The notes under the pieces were generated by a model. The model was not told the origin of the DNA. It made no database searches and saw only the letters and a list, made by a program, of their open reading frames with translations. A program made the translations under genes and the position numbers. This document shows positions 36,221 through 48,539 of a stretch of DNA of 64,000 nucleotides, piece after piece. Every line of letters starts with the position of its first letter. Within the stretch, counting starts at the first letter, position 1. Source of the DNA: Puccinia triticina. Its lineage: Eukaryota > Basidiomycota > Pucciniomycetes > Pucciniales > Pucciniaceae. The DNA is taken from the NCBI RefSeq assembly GCF_026914185.1, contig NC_070567.1:496001-560000 (forward strand), read 5' to 3'.

Positions 36221-36399
36221 CAAACCATCACCTCTATGCTGAGGTTCCCAACACACCTTACCTAAAGAAGTTTGCGCGGGTCCCTGTTGGGAACCAGTGA
36301 TGCACCATGTGCTTCTCTTCATGTGGCGGTTTATCCACGTGGTTGAGAGGCCATGGAAGAGAGCAGTTTTCCGACTGGCCTTGCTCAAACTTACAAGTG

Positions 36400-36740
36400 C
36401 AAGGCCATACTCTTCTGTTAGCTAAGCCTGAATAAGCTGCTGGGCATCGATTCAGCGCCCTCATGTTGAGTGGGGGCTGCCCCTGCAGTTATTATGCACC
36501 GCCACATGGTGACCTGCATGACACTGACGTCCACTAGATTAGAACCTGGCAGGCACATCACACAGGTAACACGGTGCATGTGGTACATGCCCCCAAGGCA
36601 TACCCTTCGAATGAGCTGCCGGGCATTGATGCAAAGGCACATCACACAAGTCCCACAATGCATGCCCACTCTGCAGGCTGACACAATAGTAGTTGAGCCT
36701 GAATGGGCTGCCAGGCATGGATGCAGCACCCTCATGTTGA
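36400..36740. repeat. diverged direct repeats around a GCTGCCGGGCAT word
   Basis: GCTGCYRGGCATNGATNCAG occurs at about 36429, 36614 and 36708, with CACCCTCATGTTGAGT and CACATCACACA(G/A)GT words repeated between. It looks like an old repeated element. Non-coding. Confidence 0.45.
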
Positions 36741-36743
36741 GTT

Positions 36744-36950
36744 GGGTGAATAAGGCAGTTCAGTGTTCATCACCTAGCACAACTTGCATCGGTGAAGAAT
36801 TCACACCGTGATTCCACAGTTTGAGAGAGCGAATAAGGCAGTTCAGTATTCATCACCTAGCACAACTTGCATCGGTGAAGGATTCACACCGTGATTCCAC
36901 AATTTGAGAGAGTGAATAAGGCAGTGCAGTATTCATCACCTCTATTTAGT
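36744..36950. repeat. tandem repeat, about 84-bp unit, 2.4 copies
   Basis: GTGAATAAGGCAGTTCAG ... CATCGGTGAAG ... GTGATTCCACAGTTTGAGAGA is repeated at about 36746, 36830 and 36914, with few differences between units. Confidence 0.8.
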
Positions 36951-37093
36951 AGGTCTCTCAGCTGTTTCTTACTATTTGATTTACATCTAGCAAGGCTGAA
37001 AATCAATGTCTGGAATGCTTGCCTTGGTCCTGTTTTCTATATAAGCTGGGCTAGTTTGCATTGTTTCCATGCTCAATCAATTGTCCTCACCCC

Positions 37094-37423
37094 CACTACA
37101 TTACAAACATAACTTCTTCTAAAATGTCTCAACTTATCTTCAATTTGAAAAAGAGAATGCCAGCTAGTTCTACTCCAGCTAGAACAAAAAAAAACAACCC
37201 ATTTTATCGATATTTCTGACGATTCACCACAGTGAGCATTGGCCTTGTTGAAAAGGGACAAAGTGCTCAAAAAGGCCAATGCTCACTGTGGTGAATTGTC
37301 TGAAATATCAATAAAATGGGTTGTTTTTTTTGATATAGCTGGAGTAGAACTAGCTGGCATTCTCTTTTTCAAATTGAAGATAAGTTGAGACATTTTAAAA
37401 GAAGTTATGTTTGTGATGTAGTG
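37094..37423. mobile_element. foldback element, about 330 bp
   Basis: CACTACATTACAAACATAAC ... GTTATGTTTGTGATGTAGTG. The two ~150-base arms are complementary with few mismatches, meeting around GTTGAAAAGGGACAAAGTGC. No target duplication was identified. Confidence 0.75.
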
Positions 37424-37439
37424 TGATCGGTGATGGTTT

Positions 37440-39234
37440 TCTCAAGACTCCAGCTTATCGCTGACCACTTCTCATGCCTTCAGAGATGACCGCGGATAAT
37501 TTTTATCTTCTTGCCCAAGCAGCGACCGGCTCGAATAACCAAAGCAAGACGAACCGACATCACCCACATCCTCGCCCGGGGCGGACACTGTACGTTATAC
37601 CCTCCCCTTTTTTCCTACCTTCCTGCCTCAATAAAGAAGGCAGTGTTGTACTTGATTGGAGTGAGATCGAATTTTCTGATCCAAAAATTGTTTTTTTTTT
37701 TCGGGGGTGGATCCAGGACTACCGAAGATTCTACAACTAGACGAAGAATGTGATCGACCATTCCTCCTCGTAGACACGTTGACCATTGAAGTCAGTCCCT
37801 CGCGATTGTTACTCTTAGGCTGACAGTTTCTGACTGAGCACAAGCCCTGTTGATGATAGATTACGGATCCTAGGATGGGTCCCCGGGGTTGTGTCGGCGA
37901 AAGCACCTAGGTCGATGTCAAATACGGTCCTCTCTGAATCCATGACGGCGGCAGAAATGGCGGCTAACCCCACACAGACCTGCTCCTGCCCTACCTTGGC
38001 GACTTGGACCCTACTCGAGCGTCGCAGACGCGGTCTTGAAAGATATTCTGAGAGAGGTCAGCATGAATAACGTTCAGTCTTATCCCTAGATTCTGCAATC
38101 TTACCAGCCCCTTTTCATCTTAATCATCAGAACGAGCATTTTGAGTGGCGGTCGACGGGCTGACCTCCCGTAAACTCTTTTCTCCGACTGGCTGATCAGC
38201 TTCTCCGACTGCGCTCTCCAATACCCCCCTCGTTCCTGAATTCAGCCTCAATCATCCTCAATTTTTCTTCCTTCAAGTCATTCTTTCCCCCATCCTCGAG
38301 ACCTTATCCAATTACTTTGACATTTGTTCGATCACATTGAGCCATATTCTGTGTGCTTTTTATATTCATCTTTTCTTGTGTTGTTGAGCTAGTGTGAAGT
38401 TTTGTCCAAATAACCAAGTTGCATAGTATTGATATTTAAACATCGATGTGATACGCAACACCTGTCTTCACCGCAGGTGACATTTTACCGGCAACAACGC
38501 ATCAGATAGCTCTTGGAAGATGCAAAAAAACTCAAACCAAAACATGAGATGTGCCAAAGAGAGGAAAAGCAAATGACCACCTTCCATACTTCTCCCAACA
38601 GACTAGGGAGGTTCAAAATTGAACTTCACAGAACGCCGGAGCCAATTCTGAAGCCTTTATTAACAGCATTTTAAACGGGGTCACCAAAGAGGGCACAAGG
38701 GCGACAGTATCCTTCACCACTCTGTAATTAAGAGCCGGGTTACAGAGACGAGGGTGGATGCTCTTACAGCGATGGCATGATGCATTTGGACAAACCTATT
38801 CTCATCCAGAATTCCACCTACATTTGGTGTCGTTACTCCTGTGCCGGACACGGGCTAGGATACAGTTCCGCGGAATCTGAGGGTGTTGTTATCACCAACC
38901 CTTGGGCTGGTTAACCCTCCTACAGGGAGTGGATCTTTGTGTGTGATGCGAACAAGAACAATCTAGACCAATGAGGGATGATCCTAAAAAATGCTTGATG
39001 GGAGGGTGGATGGACAAGAAAGAGTGGTTGTGATAGATAATCTAATGTTGGATTGGACCGATCACAAAAGATGGCCAGTTGACGCCGCCAATATCTCACA
39101 AGAGTGGACTAATGATTCATTTCCTCTTTACTTTACCTTTATCGACAATTGCATGATAAGAGGTACATAGATACATCGAAAGAAACAAAAAGAAAAGCCA
39201 ACACAATCCGCTTTAGTTTCCCATGTCCATCGCC
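37440..39234. other. unresolved region, possible gene remnants
   Basis: Short coding-looking stretches occur near 37486-37590 (MTADNFYLLAQAATGSNNQS, or in another frame TDITHILARGG) and 37728-37792 (LPKILQLDEECDRPFLLVDT), separated by an intron-like gap. They could be exons of an unrecognised gene, conceivably phosphatase-like, but the evidence is too thin to call. From 37.9 to 39.2 kb I see nothing. Confidence 0.3.
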
Positions 39235-42200
39235 CTAAGGAGAAAGGGCTTTCAGAACCTCTTGCTGTGAGCCCAATTTTACGGCCACATGTGAAGTGTG
39301 TGAATAGATCAGTAACCCGTGCCTCCCAACATCTATCCTACGGTGGATCCAGAAAAGACCGATAGAAAGAGGAAGGGGGGGAAACTGACGACGGATGATT
39401 TCCTTATTGGGTCGACGTTCGAGCCGACAGAGTTCATACACGTCAACAGTTTGAGCAGCATCAACGGCAACTGTCAAGAAAAGCCACGGAACAACGAGAT
39501 TCCAGAAAGAAAAGAAGAACTGGTTCAGAAAGAATCGTGTTTTGTAGGATGTCTCTGTCCTCTCTTGGATAGATATACGGATGCTGGAAAGAACGGGAGA
39601 GCACACTGACTGTTTCGGGCGGGACCAAGTCGTACTTCATCGCGCGATAATCGAGGTCGAGGAACTTGCCGACGTCGGGGCTTCCGAGTAAATTAACGGT
39701 CTGCTCGGGACCACGGACAAGTTTCCGGTCAGCCGGTTTTCTCCAAAGACGGATTGGAGAGAGAAAGAGGGAGAGACGCAACTTGAGTCAACTCTTTGAA
39801 GAACTTGTGTACTTCGAGCGAGATCGGGGAGGATGAAGAGGCGCCGGAGACGGGGGAGGAGAAGGGGGACTTGCGCAGCCGGAGACAGGCGAAGTGGATG
39901 TCGTTCTTCAGGACGGACAGGCCGCCATCAGAGATTGCGGCGGGCTCTCGATCGATCAGGAACGACTACGGAACCGAGACCACGGACACCCAATCAATTT
40001 TTTTTTTATTAATGGCATCAACTTTTCGAGAGAGAAGAAGGGAAGGAACCTTTAATCGTTGGCCTATGGACCTCCAGGCACCGAAGAAGATGTTCTCATT
40101 GAACTCGACAGGCGTGAGCACAAGGACGTTGTCGATAAGGGTATCGATGAAGCTGAGACACTCCTTCAGATAGACGCTGATCTCCTGCTCATTCACCCGT
40201 CCTCCAGCCTCGTCGGTCTGCTCGCCCGGCTCGATCGTCGTCTTGCGTCGCCAGTCGTACTCCGACAGCTCGAAGAAGTCCTGGATCTTCTCCTGGATCT
40301 CTCCCAATATCTTCTGCTCGCCCATCTTCAATATCTTCTTGAACATCGCTTTGGCCTCCAGCTCCGGCGAGATAAACCGGGCACTGACTCTAGAGAAGAG
40401 AACATGAATCAGTCCTAAAATACCATGTCAATGGGTCGGGGGATCTCTGGCCCATGTGATGGTAGCTCTTGTCTGTCGTCTCAGACTGACCTGTGTTGGA
40501 CCAAGATCGCCTCCAATCCTTCACAGGCAGTCAGGAAGAATAAGGTATTGACGACGATCTGTGCCAGCTGCGACAGATTTTTGGTATGGTTGATTTGTTG
40601 GAACATGTGTAAGCCAACATGAGAGATCAGCAGAGAATCCAGCGACTTGATCGCCCAAGAAAACAAAGTCAGGATCTCCTGTGGCTGTAAAGAGGATAGC
40701 GGGTGGACTTACTTTTCGAATCGAGTCGTCAGCGTCTCGGGTGATCGACTCGCAGTAGGCATGATGCTTTGAGACGTAGTTTCGAACGTGGATGCAACAT
40801 AGGGGATAAGCTTGAGAGAAGGGCAGGGCGGCGGGGAACGGCTGGCTAGAAGGCGACCGCAGGTCGAACCGGGGAGAGAGTGTATGTGTGTGTGTGTGTG
40901 TGATTGAGAGATGATCTCAGTTGCCAGCGGGTGTGAGAGAAAGGGAGAGAGAAAGGACACCCAACTTGGCCAGTTCAGCTTTCGTCCAGATGCCGTGGCT
41001 GGGCAAGAAGCTCACTTCGACGACCTTCGAGAACTCGTCCGAGTTATGGACCAGCATCGGTTGGTGGTCGTCTTCTTGGATGAACTGCTCGAACTCGACC
41101 GCGAACTTCTTGAAGAGCAGCCCGATATATTCCGTCGATAGTGAGTTGAGCAGCTCGTGGAATTGGGTGACTGTATAGTTGTACGACTGTGGGGGAAAGA
41201 GAAATGGGCGGTGAGTGAAGGGATAGAGAGGGAAGAGAGAAAAGGGGGCGATCTTACCTCCAAGGTTTGAGAGAACAAGAGCAGTTTGGTCTTGACACCC
41301 AAGAGCAAGTCCAGATCGGTGGAGTCGGTGAGTCCGAGACGGACGATGCGAACGACGCGGTCCGAGAGTTCCTCCCAGAGGGAGTCGACATCGTTCTCGT
41401 CTCTGAAGGCCTTGGTGGTCCTGAGGATCTGGGCCTCGATGATGAAGAAGCCGACGATCTGTTCGATCAAGGCGCCGAGCGAGTCGAGCGTGAATGCAGC
41501 CGACCCGCCGCCGCTGGAGGCGATGATCAGGTGCGCCTGGGCCCGCCGGTCGTCGCGGAACGATTTCTGGAGCTCCTCCCTTGCATCCAAGGTCTCGTGG
41601 ATGTGGATCGCCAGATAGAGCGGCCCGAAGTCGATCAAGCTTCCGTCGGCTGAATCCAACACGTGATCTGATCAGAAGCCAGATGGTCAGAGAAAAGAGC
41701 AGCACAGAAGGGAAGAGAGTAGGCTGGATACACACAATCGTGACGCTCGCTGACGGCGGTCTCGACGGGGGTGTTGAGATGGGCGAGCAGGGCCATGGAG
41801 GCGGTATCCTGTGAGTTCAGACGATCCTTGCGGGCCTTCCAGCGCCGCTCTCTGAGTTCGAGAGCCTCGAGGGCGAGCCGGCCGAGCTGCTGGCTCTGCT
41901 GGCGGGCGTCGTAGAGCCAGGAGTTGAGCTGCTTGGTGACCTCCTCCCTGATCCTGGACTTTTCGTTGGGCAGGGCCTCGCCGAGGTAGCCGGCGAAGGC
42001 GGCCAAGCCGAGGAGCGGCTTGAGATGGACGAACTGGAGCTCGTCGAGCGAGCGGAGGGCGGAGTAGAACTTGCGCTGGGAGATCTGCTGGCTCAGCTTC
42101 TTGGAGAGGTCGAGCACCTTGAGACAGGCTTGCAGGGTCTCGATGGTCTCCTGGATGTTGGTTGCGACCTTGCGGGCGTCGAGCAGCGAGGAGCGGCCGG

Positions 42201-42659
42201 CGGCCAGACTGGTGCCTGCTGTCTGGAGGGAGGCATCGAGCGAGACGACGTGTGACCGGAGTGCGAGGGTGCCCTGTCTGACGCTGAGCAGCTTGTCGAC
42301 TGAGCCGAGGAAGTCCTGTTGTGGCGGGCAACAAGGTCAGTGTTTTTGTGTGTTAGCTCTGTGTGGGCGGGAAGCTGACTGACTTGGTAGTGCCCGCGGG
42401 AGACGGCCTCGATCTCGGCCTCCTTCTGGATGATGAACTTGTTGAGATGGTTGAGGAAGGCGTCCTGCTGCTTGGAGAGATGGATGTTGCGGATGATGGC
42501 TGCGAGCTGGTCGAGATGCTCGTTGTCGATCGAGAGCGAGTTGGCGAGCGACGAGCTCGAGAGCAGCAGGTTCTGCAGCTGGGCCTGGATGTCGGTGTGG
42601 CTGAAGAAGGTGGGCGAGCGGCTGGTGGGTGCCCGCCGGGGAGGCTCTGGCTGGTTCAT
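39235..42659 (-). CDS. SEC15: exocyst complex component SEC15
   Basis: Ten exons, phases consistent: 42659-42384, 42315-41736, 41667-41258, 41186-40959, 40841-40713, 40678-40491, 40389-40050, 39965-39778, 39740-39611 and 39264-39235; about 832 residues. Signatures: an N-terminal coiled region (SQRKFYSALRSLDELQFVHL), FAGYLGEALPNEKSRIREEV, QFHELLNSLSTEYIGLLFKK, EFSKVVEVSFLPSHGIW, ALPFSQAYPLCCIHVRNYV and a C-terminal KYDLVPPET. The family tethers secretory vesicles to the plasma membrane, where Sec15 is the effector of the Rab Sec4. The exon 8-9 join (donor GTCTCT) and the last 30-base exon are the weakest parts. It begins 123 bases after the PRP46 stop on the same strand. Confidence 0.9.
40885..40902. 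repeat. GT microsatellite
   Basis: A GTGTGTGT run inside the predicted SEC15 intron between exons 4 and 5. Confidence 0.7.
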
Positions 42660-42781
42660 GGCTGGAGTTCCTGCTGGAGCCCGGCAGGCATCCTTTCTTG
42701 GATGTGTTTAAATAATGCAACTTTTTTGTATTTTTCATTGGTATTTTTTAGGCACAACAACATGGTCTATCTCTCTCGCCA

Positions 42782-44486
42782 TCACTCCGCCACCTCGCGG
42801 TAGATCTTGATCGTCTTGTCCGCACACCCCGTGATCAGCCGGCTGCCCGTCACATCAAACGTGCTGCAGAACACCCCCGCCTCCGCATCCAGCGAGCCCG
42901 ACTGGGGGATGTCGCTCAGCGTCTGGAAGGGCAGCCCGGTCTTGTAGTCCCACCAGGTCATCGAGCCATTGTCCGCTGGAACGGGGAAAACGATTCAGCC
43001 CTCTCTCTCTCTCTCCCACAGCCCGCGAGCACCAGCCACTCACCGCCCGAGTACATCACGCCCTGCTCATTCACACAGATCGTGTTGATGATCGCATCGT
43101 GGCCACTGAAGTTGTGCACAAACATCCCCTCGGGGCACTTCCACTTCTTGATGTTGTTCCCCCCCGCAGAGCCAGAGGCGAACGAATACTCCGTCGGATG
43201 GATCGTCAGGCTTCGGACCGACTTGTGGTGGTGCGTCAGCTGGGCCATCGTCCGCCCGGCTGCCAGATCCCAGAGTCTACAAACAGCCCCATGTAATCTT
43301 CTTGAGCGATATAAACCCGCAAAGACCACCTCGCGCTGCACGGGCTTACCGGATCGTCGAGTCCATCGAGCCCGTGATCACCTGGGGATCGCTCTCTTGA
43401 CACTTCACATCCGCAATCGTCGCGGTGTGGCCAGATAGCACGTGCACCTGGGCTTTCGTTCGCATGTCCCAGACCCGAGCCGACGCATCTCGTCCCGCAG
43501 TCACAAGCACATCAAGAGTCGGGTGAAGGCTAGCCCAGAGAGAGAGAGAGAGAGAGAGAGTAAGAATCCCTAAGACCAGCAATTGTCAATCAGGGTATAT
43601 CTTACCTGAGAGAGTAAACCCCACTCAAATGGCCATGGTAGTGGCGGATCACTTTGTTCTGCTCGAGGTCCCAGCATTTCACCATCTTGTCCTCCCCACA
43701 GCTGAACAGGTACGGGTGGCGATCGGAGACGGCCAGGCCCCGGACGGTCGAGATGTGTCCGGTGAGACTGAGCTTGAGGTTCCCGCTGGCGAGGTCCCAG
43801 ACCTTGATGATCCGGTCGCCCGCCCCGGTCACGAACCATTGGTTGCCCGGCTCGACCGCCGCCGAGCGCACCCAGCCCAGATGCCCAGAGATCACCCGGT
43901 GGAGCTTCCACTGCGGGTGCAAGTCCGGCTTCACCGTACGCGCCTCGCGCCGTCGGATCAGCGACTTCGATAGCAGCGTCGACTGCTTGTGCGCTGCGTG
44001 TTGAGAAGATGACTCGGAATCGGCCCGGATCAAATCGCCCGTCGACTCACTCGGCCCAGCTGGAAACAACATGTTCAGCACTTGTGTGTGTGTGTGTATG
44101 CTGTCACCCTTCTTCGAAAGCTTTTTGCTCACCTTGGATCCGTAGTGGGCCCTGGGGCCCGCTGGTGATCGATTTGAGGGCCTGCTGCTGGTGTCCGGGT
44201 CTCGAGGGTCCACTGGATCCAGCTTGTTGATCGAGGACGGCGGAGGGAAGAGACTTGCAATCGCGATACTCGTCGTAAGTCTTCGTCGCTATCCGCATCC
44301 GGAGACTGTTCCCAACACCCGTCAGTTCCCATCTTCTTTCCTTTCCTCTTTTTCTTCAGTGACTTACTTCCGCTCGACATCGTTACAGTCCAGTGGCTTG
44401 TTACATGCGAACAGCGCATGTGTTCTTTTCAAGGATCGCTCGATCGCCGACAGCTCGTCCGTCGTCGCCACATGCGGCCCGCCCAT
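42782..44486 (-). CDS. PRP46: pre-mRNA splicing factor PRP46 (PLRG1), WD40 protein
   Basis: Six exons, 44486-44368, 44305-44133, 44059-43606, 43529-43350, 43276-43044 and 42975-42782, encode 450 residues with consistent phases. After an N-terminal region with [20 protein letters not shown] come seven WD40 repeats starting at [20 protein letters not shown], with [48 protein letters not shown] and [16 protein letters not shown], ending [17 protein letters not shown]. This is the Prp19-complex subunit required for splicing in the nucleus. Like CWC15 in this window, it belongs to the active spliceosome. Confidence 0.95.
43538..43560. repeat. AG microsatellite in PRP46 intron
   Basis: A 20-plus-base AGAGAG run in the third intron of PRP46. 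Confidence 0.7.
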
Positions 44487-44787
44487 TCCTGTAGGTAGTC
44501 GTTGCTGAGAGAATGCCGGCGGGGAGGGTCAGCCTCCGGATTGCTGTCTCCTGCCGGCGAACTCCCCGAAACTCGGGGGCTCAACATAGGGCACGCCCCG
44601 CGTCTGCGCCCTCAACCATATCACTTGGGCAAAATAGATTTCCATCCACAAAAAATCTTCAGCAGTCTTTTTGTTGATGAAATTGAAGTGCCAATTCATT
44701 GCTGGCAAATGAAGCTTCAATTCTTCAAATACATCCAAGCAGCTTATTTTCTTGCCAAGAAGAAGGATTGTTTTGGGGAGTGGTCTA
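44487..44787. other. upstream flank of PRP46
   Basis: About 300 bases. Nothing was recognised apart from the following MITE. Confidence 0.3.
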
Positions 44788-44790
44788 TAA

Positions 44791-44940
44791 GGCCCCGTTT
44801 GGAGCCGATATAATTGCGCGATATAATCTGGAATTTTGTGACATCTGATCAAGTTTTGGCGGACCTGATCATATTTCACATAGGATGTCAGGCAAAAAAA
44901 CTCATATACTGCCCGGATTACATTGGCTCCAAACGGGGCC
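44791..44940. mobile_element. PIF/Harbinger-like MITE, 150 bp
   Basis: The ends GGCCCCGTTTGGAGCC and GGCTCCAAACGGGGCC are perfect inverted copies, flanked by TAA on both sides (44788-44790, 44941-44943). A TAA duplication and GGSCC... ends fit Tourist-like MITEs of the PIF/Harbinger group. Confidence 0.85.
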
Positions 44941-44943
44941 TAA

Positions 44944-45307
44944 ATTTTTGCTAATTATCCTGCAAGGGTAGATTCATATCTTTAAATTCACAGCAATAGA
45001 GAGATTGATGAAGATAGGGGGGTTCACAAAAGAAATCTGGAGCCCACTTGAAGGCCTTTATGACCAACTTTTTTAAAAAAAATTAAGCTATCCACATTTG
45101 GGTGTTCCTAATTGGTAATTAGAACAAATTCCTATTTTTTTCAAAAAGTTTTTGATAAAGGCCTTAAAATGGACTCTAAAGTTTTTTCAAAATTCTATTT
45201 TGAACCCCACTAATGATGTTAAGATCTGTTCTATTGAGATGAAGAGAGGGTCTGGGGTCTGGGATTCTGGATCCAATGAAGGAGCTTGGATCTCTAGCTC
45301 TTCAAAC
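44944..45307. other. no recognisable gene
   Basis: AT-rich intergenic stretch. Confidence 0.3.
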
Positions 45308-45315
45308 AATGAGTG

Positions 45316-46219
45316 TAGGGGTGTAAACGGGTCGGGTTTGGGTTGGAAAATGGTGCCCAAACCCAACCTGACGTGAACATTGGGTTGGGTTGGGTCGGGA
45401 CAAAAGTGCAGATACGCTGCCCAAACCCGACCCAATTTACAAGGTGTTGGGTCCGGGTTGGGTCCGGGTTGGGTCTTGGGTCAACCCAACATTTTTTGCT
45501 CAGCAGATCCCAGGAATGAGTGCCCAGTTTAAAAGCACAAGAAAAGAAAAGAAAAGCTTTGTGTATTGCTTTAAAATAGACAAAAAAGAAAAACATGGAA
45601 ATCCTTAATCTATGAGTTCATCTGTTTCCAAAGGGTCCGGGTATAGGCCTTTGTGGCAACGGACCCAGTCTTGCCCACATATGAGAGCCTTGAGTGTTTC
45701 TGGCTTCATCCTGGTTCGGTAGTCACTGAGCACTCTCCCACTGGTTGAGAAGGCAGATTCCGAAGCAATCGAGGTCATCAGAACCATCAGTACAGTTTTT
45801 GCCAGCTTGGAAAGGTTCGGAAATCTTCCCTGGTGGGTGCTCCACCAGGCAAGAACTGAAAACTTTTGAGATTGAGTCGCGACCGGTGGTTCTTGAAGGT
45901 ACAGATCAAGCTCGGCAGTGGTTGATACAGCGTGGATGGCTGTGATGTATTTCTTGAAGCGCACGTCAACATTGGAAGCGTGGACTCTGGATTGTGGAGC
46001 AACAGCCTCAGGTACATAGCTTTCCTAATTGGGTCTTAGTCGGGTTCATGGGCCGACCCAAATGGAAAAAGCCCTGCCCAAACCCAACCCGGTTTTCTAA
46101 TTGGGTCTCAACGGGTCGGGTTGGTTTCTCAAAGGGAGGCCAAAAGGCTGCCCAAATCCGACCCAGAACCCATCGGGTCACAGCTCTTTGCGGGTCGACC
46201 CGACCCATTTACACCCCTA
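45316..46219 (-). mobile_element. non-autonomous hAT transposon, 904 bp
   Basis: The ends TAGGGGTGTAAACGGGTCGG and CCGACCCATTTACACCCCTA are inverted copies, and the 8-bp duplication AATGAGTG is perfect (45308-45315, 46220-46227). Subterminal regions are packed with GGGTTGGGTC/GACCCAACCC words. It holds only the end of a hAT transposase. Confidence 0.93.
45605..46012 (-). pseudogene. hAT transposase C-terminal dimerisation fragment
   Basis: The minus-strand frame has VLAWWSTHQGRFPNLSKLAK, then SIASESAFSTSGRVLSDYRT and MKPETLKALICGQDW, the hallmark C-terminal hAT dimerisation region. It starts upstream of any proper N-terminus. The catalytic DDE part and zinc finger are missing. The frame is open to its stop at 45605, so the fragment is not very old. 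Confidence 0.88.
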
Positions 46220-46227
46220 AATGAGTG

Positions 46228-47239
46228 TGTGGTCTGTGACATGTAAGTGATAGCTATGTAAGCAAAAGCCTGTGCTATGGAGCCCACACTATGGTTCATG
46301 ACAAATGATACTCAGCTACTACAGAACAACCTGGTACTTTTTGAAAGGAATTCACAAAAATGATTTGACATCTACCCGTAATATATAGAATTTTTTTCCG
46401 CAAAACTTCATTGGAATTCAGCACCAACGAGTAAAAATTTGATGTTGAATTTTTTTCTGGTATTAACTCATTTGCAAGTGAACAAATCTGTGCTTTATGT
46501 GATTGAGAATCAGATGTATACATAATGTTGGATGAAAAGTTGGAATTTACATGTGGAACTGGATCAAGCAAAAACCTTGCTCCTCCACAGGTGAAACACT
46601 TGAATGCCTGACCACAAAAGATGTAGCCAAAAAATATTCAATTAATGCCAGAAATAAGACAATCCTCCTTTGCACTTGATGCTCTCACCATGTGTGACCT
46701 AGTACACAACACAAAGAAAACAAGACCGTCAGCTAGAGACTGGAGGAGCATGAAGCAGCTTTGCCATAATTGGTAATAATCTTAGTATGTCCATAATTGG
46801 TAATAATCTTAGTATGTATCCCAAAAATAGAATCATCTTCAGAATGAAGTCAAGGTTCTGACAAAATTACTACTGGGATAGCCTCAGAGAGCTCTAGATG
46901 CCCCCCTGACTCTGAAATTAAGACACCTACAAAAACAAAAAAGCACACATGAAAGAAATGTTGCAATGAATGACTGAAGCAGCAAGACATGATGTGGTGT
47001 CAAGATGGATGGGCAGGGAAGAATAAGGAAAGGAAATTCTGCGCCCGCTGCTCCATAGCTACACTACAACATAGATGTCACAGAAAATGAAAGAGCAAGG
47101 GAAATGTGTGAAAGCATACATCCTAAAACCTGTGAAACTCAACATGAAGCAATGAGCTACTAGCTGCTACAGGTTGACAAAAAAATTTCCCTTTTTACCA
47201 AAAATTGAGATTTTGGGTGTGTAGATTGAGATCTTGGAG
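46228..47239. other. no recognisable gene
   Basis: AT-rich. A 30-base direct repeat (CCATAATTGGTAATAATCTTAGTATGT) lies in tandem at 46765-46817. No coding sequence was recognised. Confidence 0.4.
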
Positions 47240-47249
47240 GCTCTCAGAC

Positions 47250-47820
47250 TCAAAGGGAAGTCATCCACTAATGGTCAGAGGGATCTGATATACACCGGAT
47301 TCATGATCAGTAGAAACTTGCAGTCGAAGAAATTGATTTCGCATTGGACGACGCGCACCTAGACCAGGGTGATTGTACAGAACCAGTCGTTGAGATCGCC
47401 AAATTGTTCATACCAGTCTTTAAAATCTCTAAGTTATTTTTTCACAAGGTCACAACTGGTGTAATGACCCAAGACAAGCTACCATTTTTCACAGAAATGT
47501 CTTCTCATCAGCTCAACACATTGGTCAAATCCGTTGAAGGTATCATCAGTTATACCTGTGAATTAATATCTCACTTGCCAATTGTTGGCAAGAATCAACC
47601 CATCTCTGCTGAAACTCTTTGCAATAGGATCAAAAAACTCTCATCTTGTTTTCAATCTTGCCTGTTTCTTGTAGACCTTTATATTTTACCCCAATGCCCG
47701 GGGACTAATAATTGCTCCTCTCAGACTTGCCTCAAAACTTGGCTTGTTACTTGGAATACTTTGTTCACCAAAGCTACCAACAACGGCTCTGAAGCTTGTC
47801 AATCTGTTCAAACGGAATAA
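47250..47820 (+). pseudogene. dispersed family fragment, copy A (unrecognised protein)
   Basis: The frame WSEGSDIHRIHDQ-stop-KLAVEEIDFALDDAHL continues to IAKLFIPVFKISKLFFHK and FFTEMSSHQLNTLVKSVEGI and ends at 47820. It parallels 59157-59554 closely. An in-frame TAG stands where the other copy has Trp. I recognise no domain; the two copies prove a repeated gene family. Confidence 0.65.
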
Positions 47821-48539
47821 GCAACATGTCTTTTTCTGGAGTTGTAGGATTGAAATTTTTTTGCTTGACCAATGCTTCTCCTGAATCCCTGTCATTATTG
47901 CCAACTTTCTCAGTTGTGGTGTTCCTGCCAAATTTTCAAAGCACCCCATCTGGCAATTTTCGGAATATGCTTCTTACATATTTCCAACTGGAGGTCTGTT
48001 GTGAGAGTTCAGTCGGGGTCAATCAAGTTTTGGAGTCCAAGATGATGAACTTTGTATTGCCTATTTCTGAATCAAGATTGCAGAAAAAGAGATCCACAAT
48101 AGCATAAAAGGAAATAGATACAGAAATAGACGGCCGGATGAAAATGAGAGGAAGAAAAAGAGACACACAGGGAGTCAAGTACAGATGTGAACAGCGGAGG
48201 AAGGCAGAAGAACTAAGCAATACAATACAAAATAGATACAGGTTCAGCTACCAGCTCAGCAGTGATGACCATACCAATTGGACTGTTGACTTGTATCCAA
48301 TGGAGGACTTTCCGTCGCCTAAATGGCTTGATTTAAAGGGGTCAGGCCTAAATGGCTTGATTTGGAGGGGTTTGCTAAACCTTGTTTGCTGGTGAACACC
48401 CAATCTCAATCAACTTGCACCAGCCAGTAAAGTTTAGCTGGTCCTTCTAGATTAAGCATTTCAGCCAACGGGAAGTCATCCAATGTAAGTGATGATGAGG
48501 CAGATGCTAATGTGTTGTTAAAATTCTCTAGACAAATTT
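47821..48539. other. no recognisable gene
   Basis: Contains a short direct repeat (CTAAATGGCTTGATTT twice, 48319-48363). Nothing else. Confidence 0.35.

Noticed and set aside
36746..36950. Possible CRISPR-like array
   Set aside because: The ~84-bp units are contiguous tandem copies with no unique spacers, in a eukaryotic genome.
37486..37792. Dual-specificity phosphatase gene
   Set aside because: TDITHIL resembles the family, but no catalytic HCxxGxxRS motif or continuous gene model could be found downstream.
41012..42334. Frames of 200 or more residues in other frames of the SEC15 exons
   Set aside because: They are alternative frames of GC-rich SEC15 exons; only the chosen frame carries family motifs and joins across introns.
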